DNA of 64,000 bases. Origin: Sphingomonas sp. PP-CE-1A-559 (GTDB lineage Bacteria > Pseudomonadota > Alphaproteobacteria > Sphingomonadales > Sphingomonadaceae). A program made the position numbers and the translations under genes. The notes beneath the pieces were generated by a model that saw only the letters and a list, made by a program, of their open reading frames with translations, did no database searches and was not told the origin of the DNA. Below are positions 50,661 through 60,417 of this stretch, in pieces. The DNA lies in contig NZ_SLYA01000006.1 in assembly GCF_004340965.1 (NCBI RefSeq), positions 1 to 64,000 of the forward strand, given 5' to 3'. Position 1 is the first letter of the stretch. Each line of letters opens with the position of its first letter.

Positions 50661-51833
50661 GTGACGGGTACGAACGACGAGCCTTCGCAAGCGGCAGATG
50701 CGCCGCGCCTCCGCGTGATGCACGTCATCACGCATCTCGACCTGGGCGGCGCCGAGAATGTCGCGCTCGGGTTGATCGATGCCTTGCGCGACCGGGTCGA
50801 CTTCTCGCTGTTCGCGGTCCTCCGCCAGTCGCCGCTGAGCAAGGTCGGGCAGGACATGGCCGAGCGCTTGGAACGCTGGGGCGTGCCGTTCCGGTTCGGC
50901 ACGGCGCGCGGGTTCAAGTCGGGTGGCGTGGTCTTGGCGGCGCGGTCGCTCTCGCGCGCGGTCGCCGAGCAGCGGCCCGACCTGATCCACGTCCATACCG
51001 AGATTCCGGAACTGACGCTGGCGGTGGCAGGCGTGATCTCGCGCCGGGTCCGCCGCACGCCGTTGCTGCGTACCGTCCACAATAGCGAGTTGTGGATCGC
51101 CTGGGGCGGCATCGGCCGATGGGTGACGCAGCGGCTCGCCAAGGGCGACGCGGTGGCGGTATCGCGCAACGCCGCCAACGCCGACGCGGCGATCGTCACG
51201 CGCAGGCGCCGACCGGTCGCGGACGTCATCTATAACGGCGTGTCGCCACCAGCGGCGTCTCCGATCAGGAGGGAAGCGGGACCGGTACGACTGCTGTTCG
51301 CGGGGCGGCTCGTTCACCAGAAGGGCGCCGACCTGTTGCCTGCCATCCTTCGAGAGGCCCATGCCCGCACGCCGCGCCGCGACGTCGTGGTGACGATCGC
51401 CGGCTCGGGCGCGATGCGAGACTCGGTGGCGCAGGGGCTCGCAGAGGACCTGGCGGGCTGGGACGTCCGGATGACCGCGCCGATCGAGCGGCTCTCTGAA
51501 CGCCTGCAGGAGTATGACGCGGTGCTGCTGCCGTCACGGTTCGAAGGGTTCGCGCTGCTCCCGCTCGAGGTATTGATGGCAGGCATCGCGTTGGTGACCA
51601 CCGACGCTCCAGGCCTCGATGAAGCGATCCCGGCCGACTATCCGTTCAAGGCCGCGGTCGACGACGTCGCGGGGATCGGCGCGCAGCTGGCGAAGGTGAT
51701 CGACGATCCGGCGACCGCGCGCGTTACCGCGGCACGCTACGGCGAAGACCTTGCCCGCAGCTTCAGTCCGGAGGCGATGGCGTCCGCGTATCTGGCACGC
51801 TATCGCTTGCGTGGGGATACGGGGGCAGAGTGA
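50661..51833 (+). CDS. Glycosyltransferase, GT4 family
   Basis: 390 residues. LRVMHVITHLDLGGAENVAL at the N terminus, LIHVHTEIPELTLAVAG, and the GT4 C-terminal domain with LLFAGRLVHQKGADLLPAIL and SRFEGFALLPLEVLMAGIAL (the EGFALLPLE variant of the E-x7-E motif). Transfers a sugar to a lipid-linked intermediate at the inner face of the membrane; sugar unknown. GTG 50661 is the best start by family length and GGAGG upstream; ATG 50586 is possible. First of a string of overlapping genes. Confidence 0.88.
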   Translation: MTGTNDEPSQAADAPRLRVMHVITHLDLGGAENVALGLIDALRDRVDFSLFAVLRQSPLSKVGQDMAERLERWGVPFRFGTARGFKSGGVVLAARSLSRAVAEQRPDLIHVHTEIPELTLAVAGVISRRVRRTPLLRTVHNSELWIAWGGIGRWVTQRLAKGDAVAVSRNAANADAAIVTRRRRPVADVIYNGVSPPAASPIRREAGPVRLLFAGRLVHQKGADLLPAILREAHARTPRRDVVVTIAGSGAMRDSVAQGLAEDLAGWDVRMTAPIERLSERLQEYDAVLLPSRFEGFALLPLEVLMAGIALVTTDAPGLDEAIPADYPFKAAVDDVAGIGAQLAKVIDDPATARVTAARYGEDLARSFSPEAMASAYLARYRLRGDTGAE

Positions 51834-52840
51834 CGGTCGCAGTCGGGATCAAGGCGCTGAACGAGGCGGCGCATATCGACGCCGCGATCGGCAGCGCGCG
51901 CGCCGCGCTCGATCGGGTCGGCGGCGGTCTGGTCGTGCTCGCCGACAGTGGATCGTCCGACGCGACGATAAAGCTGGCGCAGGCGTATCCGGGCACGCGG
52001 ATCGCGCAGCTTGCCGATCCTGCCGAGCGGTCCTGCGGCACGGGGGCACAACTCGCGTTCCAGGCTGCGTCCGAGACTGCCGGCGTCGACTATTTCTACC
52101 TGCTCGACGGCGACATGGTTCTCGACCCGCACTTCCTCGAAGCAGGCATCGCGTTCCTCGAGGCGAACTCCCGTCACGCTGCGGTCGGAGGCCGCGTGCG
52201 CGAGGTCAATACCGACAGCATCGAGTTCGAACTGCGCGCGCGCAACGATCGCGTGAAGGGGAGCGCGGTGGCGGGCGATGTCGACCGGCTCGATTGCGGC
52301 GGTCTGTACCGCGTCGCCGCGGTGCAGCGCGTCGGGCATTTCGCCGACCGCAACCTCCACGCGTTCGAGGAATATGAACTCGGCGCCCGGCTGCGCGCGG
52401 ACGGCTGGCGGCTGGCGCGGATCGACGTGCCCGCGGTCGAGCATCACGGCCATGCGACCGGCGGCTACCAGCTGATGTGGCGACGGCTGCGCACCGGCTA
52501 TGCCGGCGGTCCGGGCGAAGTGATCCGCGCCGCCTGGGGGCGGCCGCACTGGTCGGAGGTCCTGCGCGGGTTCGCCCAGTTGCGCTACAGCGTGATCGTC
52601 TATGGCTGGTGGCTGGCGATGCTCGTCGCGCTGGCGATGGGGCAGGGCATCGCGTTGCTCGCGGTCGTGCTGCTGCCCTTGGCGTTCCTGACGATGCGCC
52701 GCCGGAGCCTGCGGGTCGGGATCTACTCGCTGGTGACGTGGAACGTGATCGCGATCGGCATGCTCCAGGGCCTCGTCCGCGCCCGCCGCCCCGCCGATGC
52801 GCCCGTTGCCGCGCGCGACCTGTCCGCGCCGGGGCGATGA
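51830..52840 (+). CDS. Glycosyltransferase, GT2 family
   Basis: 336 residues. VAVGIKALNEAAHIDAAIGS, VVLADSGSSDATIKLAQAYP, the metal-binding DGD in YFYLLDGDMVLDPHFLEAGI, and FEEYELGARLRADGWRLARI. Two C-terminal helices (SVIVYGWWLAMLVALAMGQG; IALLAVVLLPLAFLTM) suggest membrane association. GTG start overlaps the preceding stop (GTGA). Confidence 0.9.
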   Translation: MTVAVGIKALNEAAHIDAAIGSARAALDRVGGGLVVLADSGSSDATIKLAQAYPGTRIAQLADPAERSCGTGAQLAFQAASETAGVDYFYLLDGDMVLDPHFLEAGIAFLEANSRHAAVGGRVREVNTDSIEFELRARNDRVKGSAVAGDVDRLDCGGLYRVAAVQRVGHFADRNLHAFEEYELGARLRADGWRLARIDVPAVEHHGHATGGYQLMWRRLRTGYAGGPGEVIRAAWGRPHWSEVLRGFAQLRYSVIVYGWWLAMLVALAMGQGIALLAVVLLPLAFLTMRRRSLRVGIYSLVTWNVIAIGMLQGLVRARRPADAPVAARDLSAPGR

Positions 52841-54174
52841 CCACCGCGTCCGGCTATCTCGGCAAGTTCGTCTGGACGGCGGGCACCTTCGTCGTGTCCG
52901 CCGGGCTGAAGTTCGGGCTCAACATCGTCCTCGCCTATCTGCTCGCGCCGGAGATCCTCGGCGTGATGGTGGTCGTCAACGCGATCCGGCTCGGCGTCGA
53001 ATTGCTGACCGATGTCGGGATCGAGCAGAACATCATCCACCACCGCGACGGGCTCGACCGCCAGTTCCGCGACACCGCCTGGACGCTGCAACTGTTGCGC
53101 GGCGTGCTGTTGAGCCTGGTCTTCCTGATCGCCGCGCCGTTCCTCGCGCACGCCTACGGCATCGACGTCCGCATCTTCCTGGTCGCGGCGCTGTCGCCGA
53201 TGATCGGTGGCGCGCACTCGACCGCGATCTTCGTGCTGGTCAAGCAGATGGAAGTCCGCCGCCGCAACCTGTTCGAACTGTCGTGCGAGGCGCTGGCGTT
53301 CGCGGTGCAGGTCGCGCTGGCGGCGTGGCTGCGCTCGGTCTGGGCACCGGTCATCGGCCTCGTCCTCGCGGTCGCGATCCGCTCGGCGCTAAGCTACCTG
53401 CTGCCCGATCCCGGCCAGCGCCTCCGCTTCGACCGCGAAATCGTCCGGCGCATCATCCATTTCGGCAAGTGGATCGCGATCACGTCGCTGGTGATGTACG
53501 CCGCGACCAATCTCGATCGGCTGTATCTCGGCCGGGTCGCACCGCTCGCGCTGCTCGGCATCTACGGCATCGCGCGCGCGATCGCCGAGCTGCCGACCAC
53601 GCTCGCGCGGCGGATGAGCTATCAGATCATCTTCCCCGCGCTCGCCAGCGTTTCCGAAGGCGACCGGGCGGGGCAGATGGCGGCGATCGCCGGCTCGCGC
53701 GCGGTGTTCACGCTCGGCGTCTGCGCGGCGCTGGCGCTGGCGGCGTCGGTAGCGGATGGCCTGATCCTGGTAATCTACGATCCGCGGTATCAGGCGGCGA
53801 GTTGGATGCTGTCGGTGTTGCTCGGCGGCGCGGTGTTCGCGGTATTGTCCAACCTCAACGAGGCGTTGCTGCTCAGCGCCGGGCGGCCCTTCTATGCGAG
53901 CGTCGCCAACATGATGCGGCTGGCGACGCTCGCCATATTGCTGCCGACCGGCCACCGGTTGGCGGGCTTTCCCGGCGCGGTTGTTGCGGTCGCGGTTACC
54001 GAGCTGCTGCAATATGGCTATATCGCGGTCGGGCTGCACCGCGTGCGGATGAGCTTCTGGCGACAGGACGCGCTGGCGATCGGGGCGGCCTGCGCGGTAT
54101 TCGCGGTGGTGCTGGCGGCACGTTGGCAGCTCGGGTTCGGCACGCCGCTGGCGGGCCTTGGGAGGATCGGATGA
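52837..54174 (+). CDS. Polysaccharide flippase, Wzx/PST type
   Basis: 445 residues, about twelve helices. SGYLGKFVWTAGTFVVSAGL, LNIVLAYLLAPEILGVMVVV, LDRLYLGRVAPLALLGIYGI and LILVIYDPRYQAASWMLSVL follow the order of oligosaccharide flippases of the MVF/PST superfamily (Wzx-like). It should move lipid-linked repeat units to the periplasmic face for the Wzy-like proteins. Coupled to its neighbours by ATGA overlaps on both sides. Confidence 0.9.
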   Translation: MTTASGYLGKFVWTAGTFVVSAGLKFGLNIVLAYLLAPEILGVMVVVNAIRLGVELLTDVGIEQNIIHHRDGLDRQFRDTAWTLQLLRGVLLSLVFLIAAPFLAHAYGIDVRIFLVAALSPMIGGAHSTAIFVLVKQMEVRRRNLFELSCEALAFAVQVALAAWLRSVWAPVIGLVLAVAIRSALSYLLPDPGQRLRFDREIVRRIIHFGKWIAITSLVMYAATNLDRLYLGRVAPLALLGIYGIARAIAELPTTLARRMSYQIIFPALASVSEGDRAGQMAAIAGSRAVFTLGVCAALALAASVADGLILVIYDPRYQAASWMLSVLLGGAVFAVLSNLNEALLLSAGRPFYASVANMMRLATLAILLPTGHRLAGFPGAVVAVAVTELLQYGYIAVGLHRVRMSFWRQDALAIGAACAVFAVVLAARWQLGFGTPLAGLGRIG

Positions 54175-55340
54175 CCCGGCTGCTGATCGTCCATTATGCA
54201 GGCGACTACCGCGAGGCCGACCGCCTGCGCCGCGCCACCGGTGGGGAGACCTATTACGGCCACGGCTACGTTCTCGACCAGCTCGCCGCGTGGCAGGCGC
54301 AGCATGAGGCGGTCGGGTTCCTCTGCTCGCTCGCGCCGTCTTATTGGGAGACGCTCGACAGCGGCGTGACGGTAATTGGCGCGGACACCAATCCGGACCA
54401 GGATCCCGCGCCGGTGCTGGCGTTGATCGAGCGGTTCGCGCCGACCCACCTGATCGTGTTCGGGCCGATGCTGCCGTTGATCCGTTGGGGGATCGAGCAC
54501 GACGTCCGGCTGGGCGTGATCATGGCCGATTCGTTCGCCAATCCCTATTATCGCTGGGTTCGGTTCCGGCGGCTGCCGAAGCTGCTCGACGATCGCCGCG
54601 TGACGCTGGTCGCCAATCACGGCGCCAATGCCGCACGGGCGCTGGTCGGGATCGGTTTGCGCGCGGACAAGGTGCTCGCATGGGATTTCCCGCACGATCG
54701 CACGCCCGAGACGCAGCCCTGCAAGTCGCGTGCGTCCGGGCCGCCCTTTACACTCCTGTTCGTCGGGTCGATCAGCGCGAAGAAGGGCGTCGGCGACATG
54801 GTTCGCGCGGTGGCGTTGCTGAAGGACCGGCTCGACGTCCGACTCGACGTCGCGGGCCTGGGTGCAACGGACAAGTTCGCGGCGCTCGCGACACGCCTCG
54901 GCATTGCCGACCGCGTCCGGTTCCTCGGGCTCGTCCCGAACGGTGCGATCCCGGCGATGATGCAAGACGCCGATGCGGTGATCGTACCCAGCCGTCACAA
55001 TTTCCCCGAGGGCCTGCCGCTGACGCTGTTCGAGGGGCTCGCCTCCCGCACGCCGGTGATCGCGTCGGATCATCCGATGTTCCGCGGACATCTGGAGGAC
55101 GGCGAGAGCGCGCTGGTGTTCGCCGCGGGCAAACCACGCGCGCTGGCCGATGCGATCGCGCGCCTGATGACCGACCCGGCATTGTACGCGCATGTATCGC
55201 AAGGGTCGGCGGCGGCGTGGCACCGCATGCAGAACCCGGTCAAATGGGGCGAGATGATCGATCGCTGGGTGCGCGACGATGCCGAGGATCGCGCCTGGCT
55301 GTCGGCGCATACCGTCGCCGCGCTGGACGGGCCGGCATGA
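54171..55340 (+). CDS. Glycosyltransferase, GT4 family
   Basis: 389 residues. MTRLLIVHYAGDYREADRLR, FAPTHLIVFGPMLPLIRWGI, then the donor-binding domain FTLLFVGSISAKKGVGDMVR and SRHNFPEGLPLTLFEGLASR, TPVIASDHPMFRGHLEDGES. The FPEGLPLTLFE block is the E-x7-E motif. Soluble or peripheral; adds one residue of the repeat unit. Start ATG 54171 has GGAGGA upstream and overlaps wzx. Confidence 0.9.
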   Translation: MTRLLIVHYAGDYREADRLRRATGGETYYGHGYVLDQLAAWQAQHEAVGFLCSLAPSYWETLDSGVTVIGADTNPDQDPAPVLALIERFAPTHLIVFGPMLPLIRWGIEHDVRLGVIMADSFANPYYRWVRFRRLPKLLDDRRVTLVANHGANAARALVGIGLRADKVLAWDFPHDRTPETQPCKSRASGPPFTLLFVGSISAKKGVGDMVRAVALLKDRLDVRLDVAGLGATDKFAALATRLGIADRVRFLGLVPNGAIPAMMQDADAVIVPSRHNFPEGLPLTLFEGLASRTPVIASDHPMFRGHLEDGESALVFAAGKPRALADAIARLMTDPALYAHVSQGSAAAWHRMQNPVKWGEMIDRWVRDDAEDRAWLSAHTVAALDGPA

Positions 55341-56464
55341 CGGCTCGAACCGGCGCTATCCACTTTACGATGACGCATTCGACGGCGGGCGGCTTGCGCG
55401 AACTCTGGGACGACATCGCCGAGGGGCTGATCGCACGCGGCCATCCGGTGAAGCGCTTCGTCCTCTATCCGCCCGCCGACGCGGAGGGCGAAGGCGTCGA
55501 CATGGCGGTCTGGCACCACGTTGCCGACGCCCGCCCGCGGTCGGTTCTCGGCGCCGTTCGCACGTTCGCGGCGCTGGTTCGCTATCTGCGCCGGGAGCGA
55601 CCCGCCGCGGTCGTGTCGGCGATGCCGGCCGCGAACGTGCTGCTGCCGCTCGCGGTAACGATCGCGCGCGTGCGCACCCGCGTGTTCCTGTCGCATCACT
55701 CGCCGACCGATACGCATAACCGCCTGCTCGATCGGATCGACGGCTGGACCGGCAGTTTGCCGTGTGTCGCCGGGATCATCAGCGTGTCGGACGCGGTCGG
55801 CGCGACGCTGTCGCACAAGCCCGCCACCTATCGCGCGCGGACGCTCACGATCCACAACGCGCTGTCGGAGCGGGTCGAACAGGTCCTCGATGCCTTGCCT
55901 CGGGCAAAGGCGGGGGGCGACCGGTTGCGCGTGGTCGCGTTGGGGCGGCTGTCCTACCAGAAGAACTATCCGATGCTGATCCGCGCGATGGCTGAAGTGC
56001 CGGGCGCGGATTTGGAGATCGTCGGCGGCGGCGAGGACGAGGCGGCGTTGCGCACGCTCGTCGCGGACCTGGACCTCGACGAGCGCGTGACCTTCGCCGG
56101 CCTGATCCCGCGCGACGCCGCGCTCGCCAAGGCTGCGTCCGCCGACGTCTTCGTCCAGGTCAGCCGCTACGAGGGGCACAGCCTCGCGCTGATCGAGGCG
56201 GCGCGGCTAGGCCTGCCGCTGGTCGTGTCGGACGTGCCGGTGCAGGTCGAGGGCATCACCGCACGCGACGGAACGCGGTGCGGGATCGTCGTCCCGCTCG
56301 ACGACCCGGCCGCGCTGGCGGCGGCGCTCCGGGGATTGCAGGACGATCCCGCACGCCGGTCGCACTGGGCGGATCTTGCCGCACGGCTCGGCGGCGAGGC
56401 GTCGAACGCGCGAATGCTGGATCGGTACGAGGCGGTACTGGCTCCCGCGGCACCGGCGCGATAG
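55337..56464 (+). CDS. Glycosyltransferase, GT4 family
   Basis: 375 residues. FTMTHSTAGGLRELWDDIAE, VFLSHHSPTDTHNRLLDRID, LRVVALGRLSYQKNYPMLIR, and SRYEGHSLALIEAARLGLPL (E-x7-E motif) assign it to GT4. It is the fourth glycosyltransferase in the coupled row 50661-56464. Ends eight bases before the second O-antigen ligase-like gene. Confidence 0.9.
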   Translation: MTARTGAIHFTMTHSTAGGLRELWDDIAEGLIARGHPVKRFVLYPPADAEGEGVDMAVWHHVADARPRSVLGAVRTFAALVRYLRRERPAAVVSAMPAANVLLPLAVTIARVRTRVFLSHHSPTDTHNRLLDRIDGWTGSLPCVAGIISVSDAVGATLSHKPATYRARTLTIHNALSERVEQVLDALPRAKAGGDRLRVVALGRLSYQKNYPMLIRAMAEVPGADLEIVGGGEDEAALRTLVADLDLDERVTFAGLIPRDAALAKAASADVFVQVSRYEGHSLALIEAARLGLPLVVSDVPVQVEGITARDGTRCGIVVPLDDPAALAAALRGLQDDPARRSHWADLAARLGGEASNARMLDRYEAVLAPAAPAR

Positions 56465-56472
56465 GACAGGTC

Positions 56473-57843
56473 ATGGCGACGGCGATCAACGTAGCGCGAC
56501 GACCCGCATCGGGGCCGATCACGCCCCAGCAACGCGCGACGCGCCTGCGTACGCGTCGGCGCTACGCCATCGCCAATGCGTGTTTCGTGGTGTTCCTCGC
56601 ACTGGTGCTGGTCGGCACGTCGGCGTTCCAGGAATGGGCGTTTTCCGGGGCGATCGGCCAAGGCGACGCGGCCAACCAGGTGCTGCACGTCGTCATCTTC
56701 GTGATGCTGCTCGCGGGCAGCGGCATGCCGAGCAAGCGTCAACTGTTCTGCATCCCCCTCGGACTTGCGCTGTTGCTCGCCTATTGTTTCTTCTCGGTAA
56801 CCTGGGCGATCGCGCCGTTCATCTCGTTCCGGCGCATATCACTGACCGCGCTCGTGGTCTGGGTGACGTTCCGGCAGATCAACGATCTTGGTACCGAACG
56901 CGCACTGAAGCTCATTCGCTACGTGTTGATCGCGGTGCTGATCGTCAATTACCTGATGGTGTTCTTGACGCCGTACGGCATCCATTCGGAAGTGTTCGGC
57001 GAGGAATCGTCGGTGGTCGGTGACTGGCGCGGAATCATCCCGCACAAGAACGTCGCTGGGGCAGCGTGCGCGTTCACCGTGCTCTTCTTCACGTTCGACA
57101 ACCGGCAGTTTCCGCGGATCGTTTCCGCGCTGGTGATCGCGGCGGCGACGATCTTCCTGTATTACACGCATTCGAGCACGTCGGAATTGTCGCTCGTCCT
57201 CGCGCTGGCGATGGGTTTTGCGATCCGGCCCTATGATGCCAGCCACCGCTTCGCCGTCGGAATCTGCCTTGCGATGGTCGTCGGGCTGGCGTTGCAGATC
57301 CTCTTCGTAAACCTCACGGCGCTGAGCGATTTCGTGAATGATCCCGGTGCCTTGACCGGCCGCGGCGCGATCTGGCCGCTGTTGTTCGAATATGCGCGCG
57401 AGCATCTCTGGACCGGCGCCGGCTTCAGTTCGTTCTGGCAGATCGGCCCGGACAGTCCGATCTGGACGCTGACCAGTGGTTGGGTCGCGGTGTATGCCGC
57501 GCATGGGCATAACGGCTTCCTCGATCTGCTCGTCACGATCGGCCTGCCCGGCCTGTTGTTGGCGATCGTCGTGATGATCGTCTGGCCGTTGCTGCGGCTG
57601 TTGCTCAGCCAGTCGATCGGCAAGCCGCGGCGATCGCTGCTGGTGGCGATCATCATCTTCTGCGCCGGGCATAATCTGGCCGAATCGACGCTGTTGAACA
57701 CCGCGTCGCTCGTCGAAGTGTTCCTGTTGATCGCGATCGCGATCACTTATCGCGAGTCCGATGCTAGCCCTGGCGCACATCATGCGCTGCGTGGGCGGAT
57801 GACGCGGTTGTTGCGGAGGCCGGCCCGGCTATCGCGCCGCTGA
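56473..57843 (+). CDS. O-antigen ligase/polymerase-like membrane protein (Wzy_C family), second copy
   Basis: 456 residues. Same plan as the protein at 47132: WRGIIPHKNVAGAACAFTVL and LTGRGAIWPLLFEYAREHLW, then GAGFSSFW, and a late HGHNGFLDLLVTIGLPGLLL. About ten helices. Two paralogues in one cluster could divide the work as polymerase and ligase; which does which cannot be told. GACAGG precedes the ATG at 56473. The stop overlaps the next gene. Confidence 0.87.
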   Translation: MATAINVARRPASGPITPQQRATRLRTRRRYAIANACFVVFLALVLVGTSAFQEWAFSGAIGQGDAANQVLHVVIFVMLLAGSGMPSKRQLFCIPLGLALLLAYCFFSVTWAIAPFISFRRISLTALVVWVTFRQINDLGTERALKLIRYVLIAVLIVNYLMVFLTPYGIHSEVFGEESSVVGDWRGIIPHKNVAGAACAFTVLFFTFDNRQFPRIVSALVIAAATIFLYYTHSSTSELSLVLALAMGFAIRPYDASHRFAVGICLAMVVGLALQILFVNLTALSDFVNDPGALTGRGAIWPLLFEYAREHLWTGAGFSSFWQIGPDSPIWTLTSGWVAVYAAHGHNGFLDLLVTIGLPGLLLAIVVMIVWPLLRLLLSQSIGKPRRSLLVAIIIFCAGHNLAESTLLNTASLVEVFLLIAIAITYRESDASPGAHHALRGRMTRLLRRPARLSRR

Positions 57844-59444
57844 TGACCCGGGCGATCGGTTCGGCGCGGTTGTGGGGGCTGGTGGACGGGCTGTTTCCCG
57901 CTGAAGATGGCGCCGCGAGACCGCCGGCACGCCATTGGCCGCTACGCCTCCTGATCTTCGTCGCATGGCTCGCGCTCGTCACGTTCCTGGTCGCGCATCA
58001 CGTCATGTGGCGCGACGAGGTCCGCGCGCTCAGCCTCGCGACGCAAGGGGCGTCGATCCTCGACATGCCGGCGGCGGCGCGCGGTTACGGTCATCCGCTG
58101 CTCTGGCATGTGCTGCTGCGGTTCGGCACCGACCTGCTGGGCACGAAACTCGTCCTGCCGGGCCTCGCACTGGCGATCGGCATCGTTGCCGCAGGCATCC
58201 TGGTATTCGTCGCCCGCCTGTCCTTGCCGGTGTTGATCCTGACGCTGTTCGGCGGGTTCGCGACGTTCGACTATGTCGTGATGGCGCGGAACTACGGGCT
58301 CGCGATGTTGTTGCTGTTGCTTGTCGCCTGGGCCTATCCAAAAGTTCGGAAGCGCGGCCGGTATCACCCGCTGATCCTCGGCGGCCTGTTGTTCCTGCTG
58401 TGTAACACCAATGTCCATGCGGTCGTGTTGGCCGGCGCGTTCGGTATTTTCTGGCTTGGCGACCTGATCGCGCAGGAGGGTTGGGGCTGGAGCCGGGCGA
58501 AGCGGCAATGGCTAATAGCAATGATCGTCGCCGCCGCTGGGGCCTCGCTCGCATTCGTATCGGTCTATCCGTCCGTCGAGGACGCACCCGCCGCCGTGCA
58601 TCGGAGTTTCGGCCAGACGCTGCTTCACCTCATACCCGGCGTCGAGTTCCAGCGGATCTTCGGCAATTTCAACGCGAGCCTGCCGGTCACGATCCTGGCG
58701 GCGGTGCTCGTTACCGGCAACGTCGCCGCCTTTGCGCGTCGCCCCGCCGCCTTGGTCGCCGCGATCGCAGCGCTGGCTGGGCTGCAACTGCTGTTCGTGT
58801 TCGTCTACCCGGGCCACTATCGCCACGACGCGTTGCTGATCGTGTTCTTCGTCGTGTTGCACTGGCTGACGGCAAAGGGGTTCGGCGGCTGGTACGACAC
58901 GGTATTCGCCCGTCGCGCAGAGCGGATCGGCCGCATCGCCTTCCTCGCGCTGCTAGCCGCCCAGCTTCCCGCGACCGCGCGCGCCGTCGTCCAGGCGGCG
59001 AAGTCCCAGCCGCAGGGCGAGGCGAAGGCGTTGGTCGACCTGCTCGCGACCAAGGGCCTGTCCCGATCGGTCGTGATCGCCGACCCGGACTTCCTGATCG
59101 AGAGCATCGCCTATTACGGCGCCAACCCGACCTGGTCCGTGCGCCGCGATCGGTTCACGTCGCTCGTGCCGATGACGCTCGCCGAGACCGCGCCGATGAG
59201 CCCGGGGCGCCTGCTCGCAACCGCAAAGCGCCTCGCCGCGGCTACGCGCAGGCCGGTCGTGATCCTGCTCTCCGCGTCGCTCGACGATATCGGGCAGCGC
59301 ACGGTCATCGATCGCGGCACGTTCGGGCCGCTGATCCTCGATCCGGACGACATCGCCAAGTTTCGCGCGGCAACGACCAAGCTTGCGACACTGCGGACCG
59401 CATCGGGCGATGAAGTATACGACGTGTATCGACTTGCACCGTAA
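57843..59444 (+). CDS. GT-C-fold membrane glycosyltransferase-like protein
   Basis: 533 residues, roughly ten helices and a soluble C-terminal domain. After the first helix comes HHVMWRDEVRALSLATQGAS, the acidic Asp-Glu pair of GT-C transferases that use polyprenyl-phosphate sugars, then GYGHPLLWHVLLRFGTDLLG and MARNYGLAMLLLLL. The exact family is not recognised. The periplasmic C-terminal part (about 390-533) has VVIADPDFLIESIAYYGANP. It may add a branch sugar at the outer face. Confidence 0.65.
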   Translation: MTRAIGSARLWGLVDGLFPAEDGAARPPARHWPLRLLIFVAWLALVTFLVAHHVMWRDEVRALSLATQGASILDMPAAARGYGHPLLWHVLLRFGTDLLGTKLVLPGLALAIGIVAAGILVFVARLSLPVLILTLFGGFATFDYVVMARNYGLAMLLLLLVAWAYPKVRKRGRYHPLILGGLLFLLCNTNVHAVVLAGAFGIFWLGDLIAQEGWGWSRAKRQWLIAMIVAAAGASLAFVSVYPSVEDAPAAVHRSFGQTLLHLIPGVEFQRIFGNFNASLPVTILAAVLVTGNVAAFARRPAALVAAIAALAGLQLLFVFVYPGHYRHDALLIVFFVVLHWLTAKGFGGWYDTVFARRAERIGRIAFLALLAAQLPATARAVVQAAKSQPQGEAKALVDLLATKGLSRSVVIADPDFLIESIAYYGANPTWSVRRDRFTSLVPMTLAETAPMSPGRLLATAKRLAAATRRPVVILLSASLDDIGQRTVIDRGTFGPLILDPDDIAKFRAATTKLATLRTASGDEVYDVYRLAP

Positions 59445-59624
59445 CGTCCACAATTGCGGACTTGGGGTTGCAATCGCTTGGCAGGCCCGCGCATAGCATC
59501 CCCAATACAGGTCAGACGTTTGCGGTCTTGTAAGATCTGGACGGGAGACGAGCCGCTGTTCGAACGCGATCATCACGGGACTGCGCCGAACGCCGTCGAC
59601 GCCTCGATCGGCGACAAAGGCCGC

Positions 59625-60380
59625 GTGCGGACCGCGACGATCGGCGGCATGAAGATCGCCCGGCTGCGGCGCGACGAACTCGCGGCGTTGATGCTGGCCG
59701 ACACGGCGCGCGCGCGGGCCGGGACGCTGGCGGAACCGCGGATCGTCACCTCGGCCAATGGCAGCGTGATCGCCGCGTATAACCGCGACGAAGAGTATCG
59801 ACGGCTTATCGACGGCGCGGACATCGTCGATGCGGATGGCATGCCGCTGGTGTTCGCCAGCCGGCTCCTGTGCCGGGAGCCGCTCGAGGAGCGAATCGCC
59901 ACCACCGACTTCCTGCTCGACGCGGCCACCATCGCCGCGCGCGATGACATCCGCTTCTTCTTCCTCGGCTCGCGACCCGGCGTCGCGGCCCGTGCCGCGC
60001 AACATCTCCGCAGCCGCTTCCCCGGCCTCAAGGTCGTCGGCACGCGCCACGGGTTCTTCTCGGCGGACGCGATCCCGGACATTTGCGCGAAGGTCCGCGC
60101 GTCCGGCGCCGACGTATTGTGGATCGGCATGGGCAGCCCCGCGCAGGAGCGGTTCGCGCTCGACAACCGCCATCTGCTCGGCGGGGTCGCGTGGATCCGG
60201 ACCTGTGGCGGGCTGTTCGATCATTATGGCGGCGGCGTATCGCGCGCGCCGGCATGGATGCAGGCGACCGGGCTGGAGTGGCTCTACCGCGCCGCGCGCG
60301 AACCGGTGCGGCTCGGCTGGCGCTATCTCGTGACAAGTCCGGTCGCGATCTACTATCTGGCAACCAGAACGCATGATTGA
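59625..60380 (+). CDS. WecG/TagA/CpsF family glycosyltransferase (GT26)
   Basis: 251 residues. MRTATIGGMKIARLRRDELA, PRIVTSANGSVIAAYNRDEE, DGADIVDADGMPLVFASRLL, FFFLGSRPGVAARAAQHLRS and DVLWIGMGSPAQERFALDNR are the family blocks, including the TxN and DADGxP motifs. Such enzymes transfer ManNAc(A)-type or glucosyl residues to lipid-linked sugars. The start is uncertain: GTG 59625 with AAAGG fits family length, though the frame is open to 59454. The 59445-59624 stretch holds no other gene. Confidence 0.87.
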   Translation: MRTATIGGMKIARLRRDELAALMLADTARARAGTLAEPRIVTSANGSVIAAYNRDEEYRRLIDGADIVDADGMPLVFASRLLCREPLEERIATTDFLLDAATIAARDDIRFFFLGSRPGVAARAAQHLRSRFPGLKVVGTRHGFFSADAIPDICAKVRASGADVLWIGMGSPAQERFALDNRHLLGGVAWIRTCGGLFDHYGGGVSRAPAWMQATGLEWLYRAAREPVRLGWRYLVTSPVAIYYLATRTHD

Positions 60381-60417
60381 CAGCCCTCGTGCGGGGCCGG
60401 GATCGGCAGGGAGTTCG

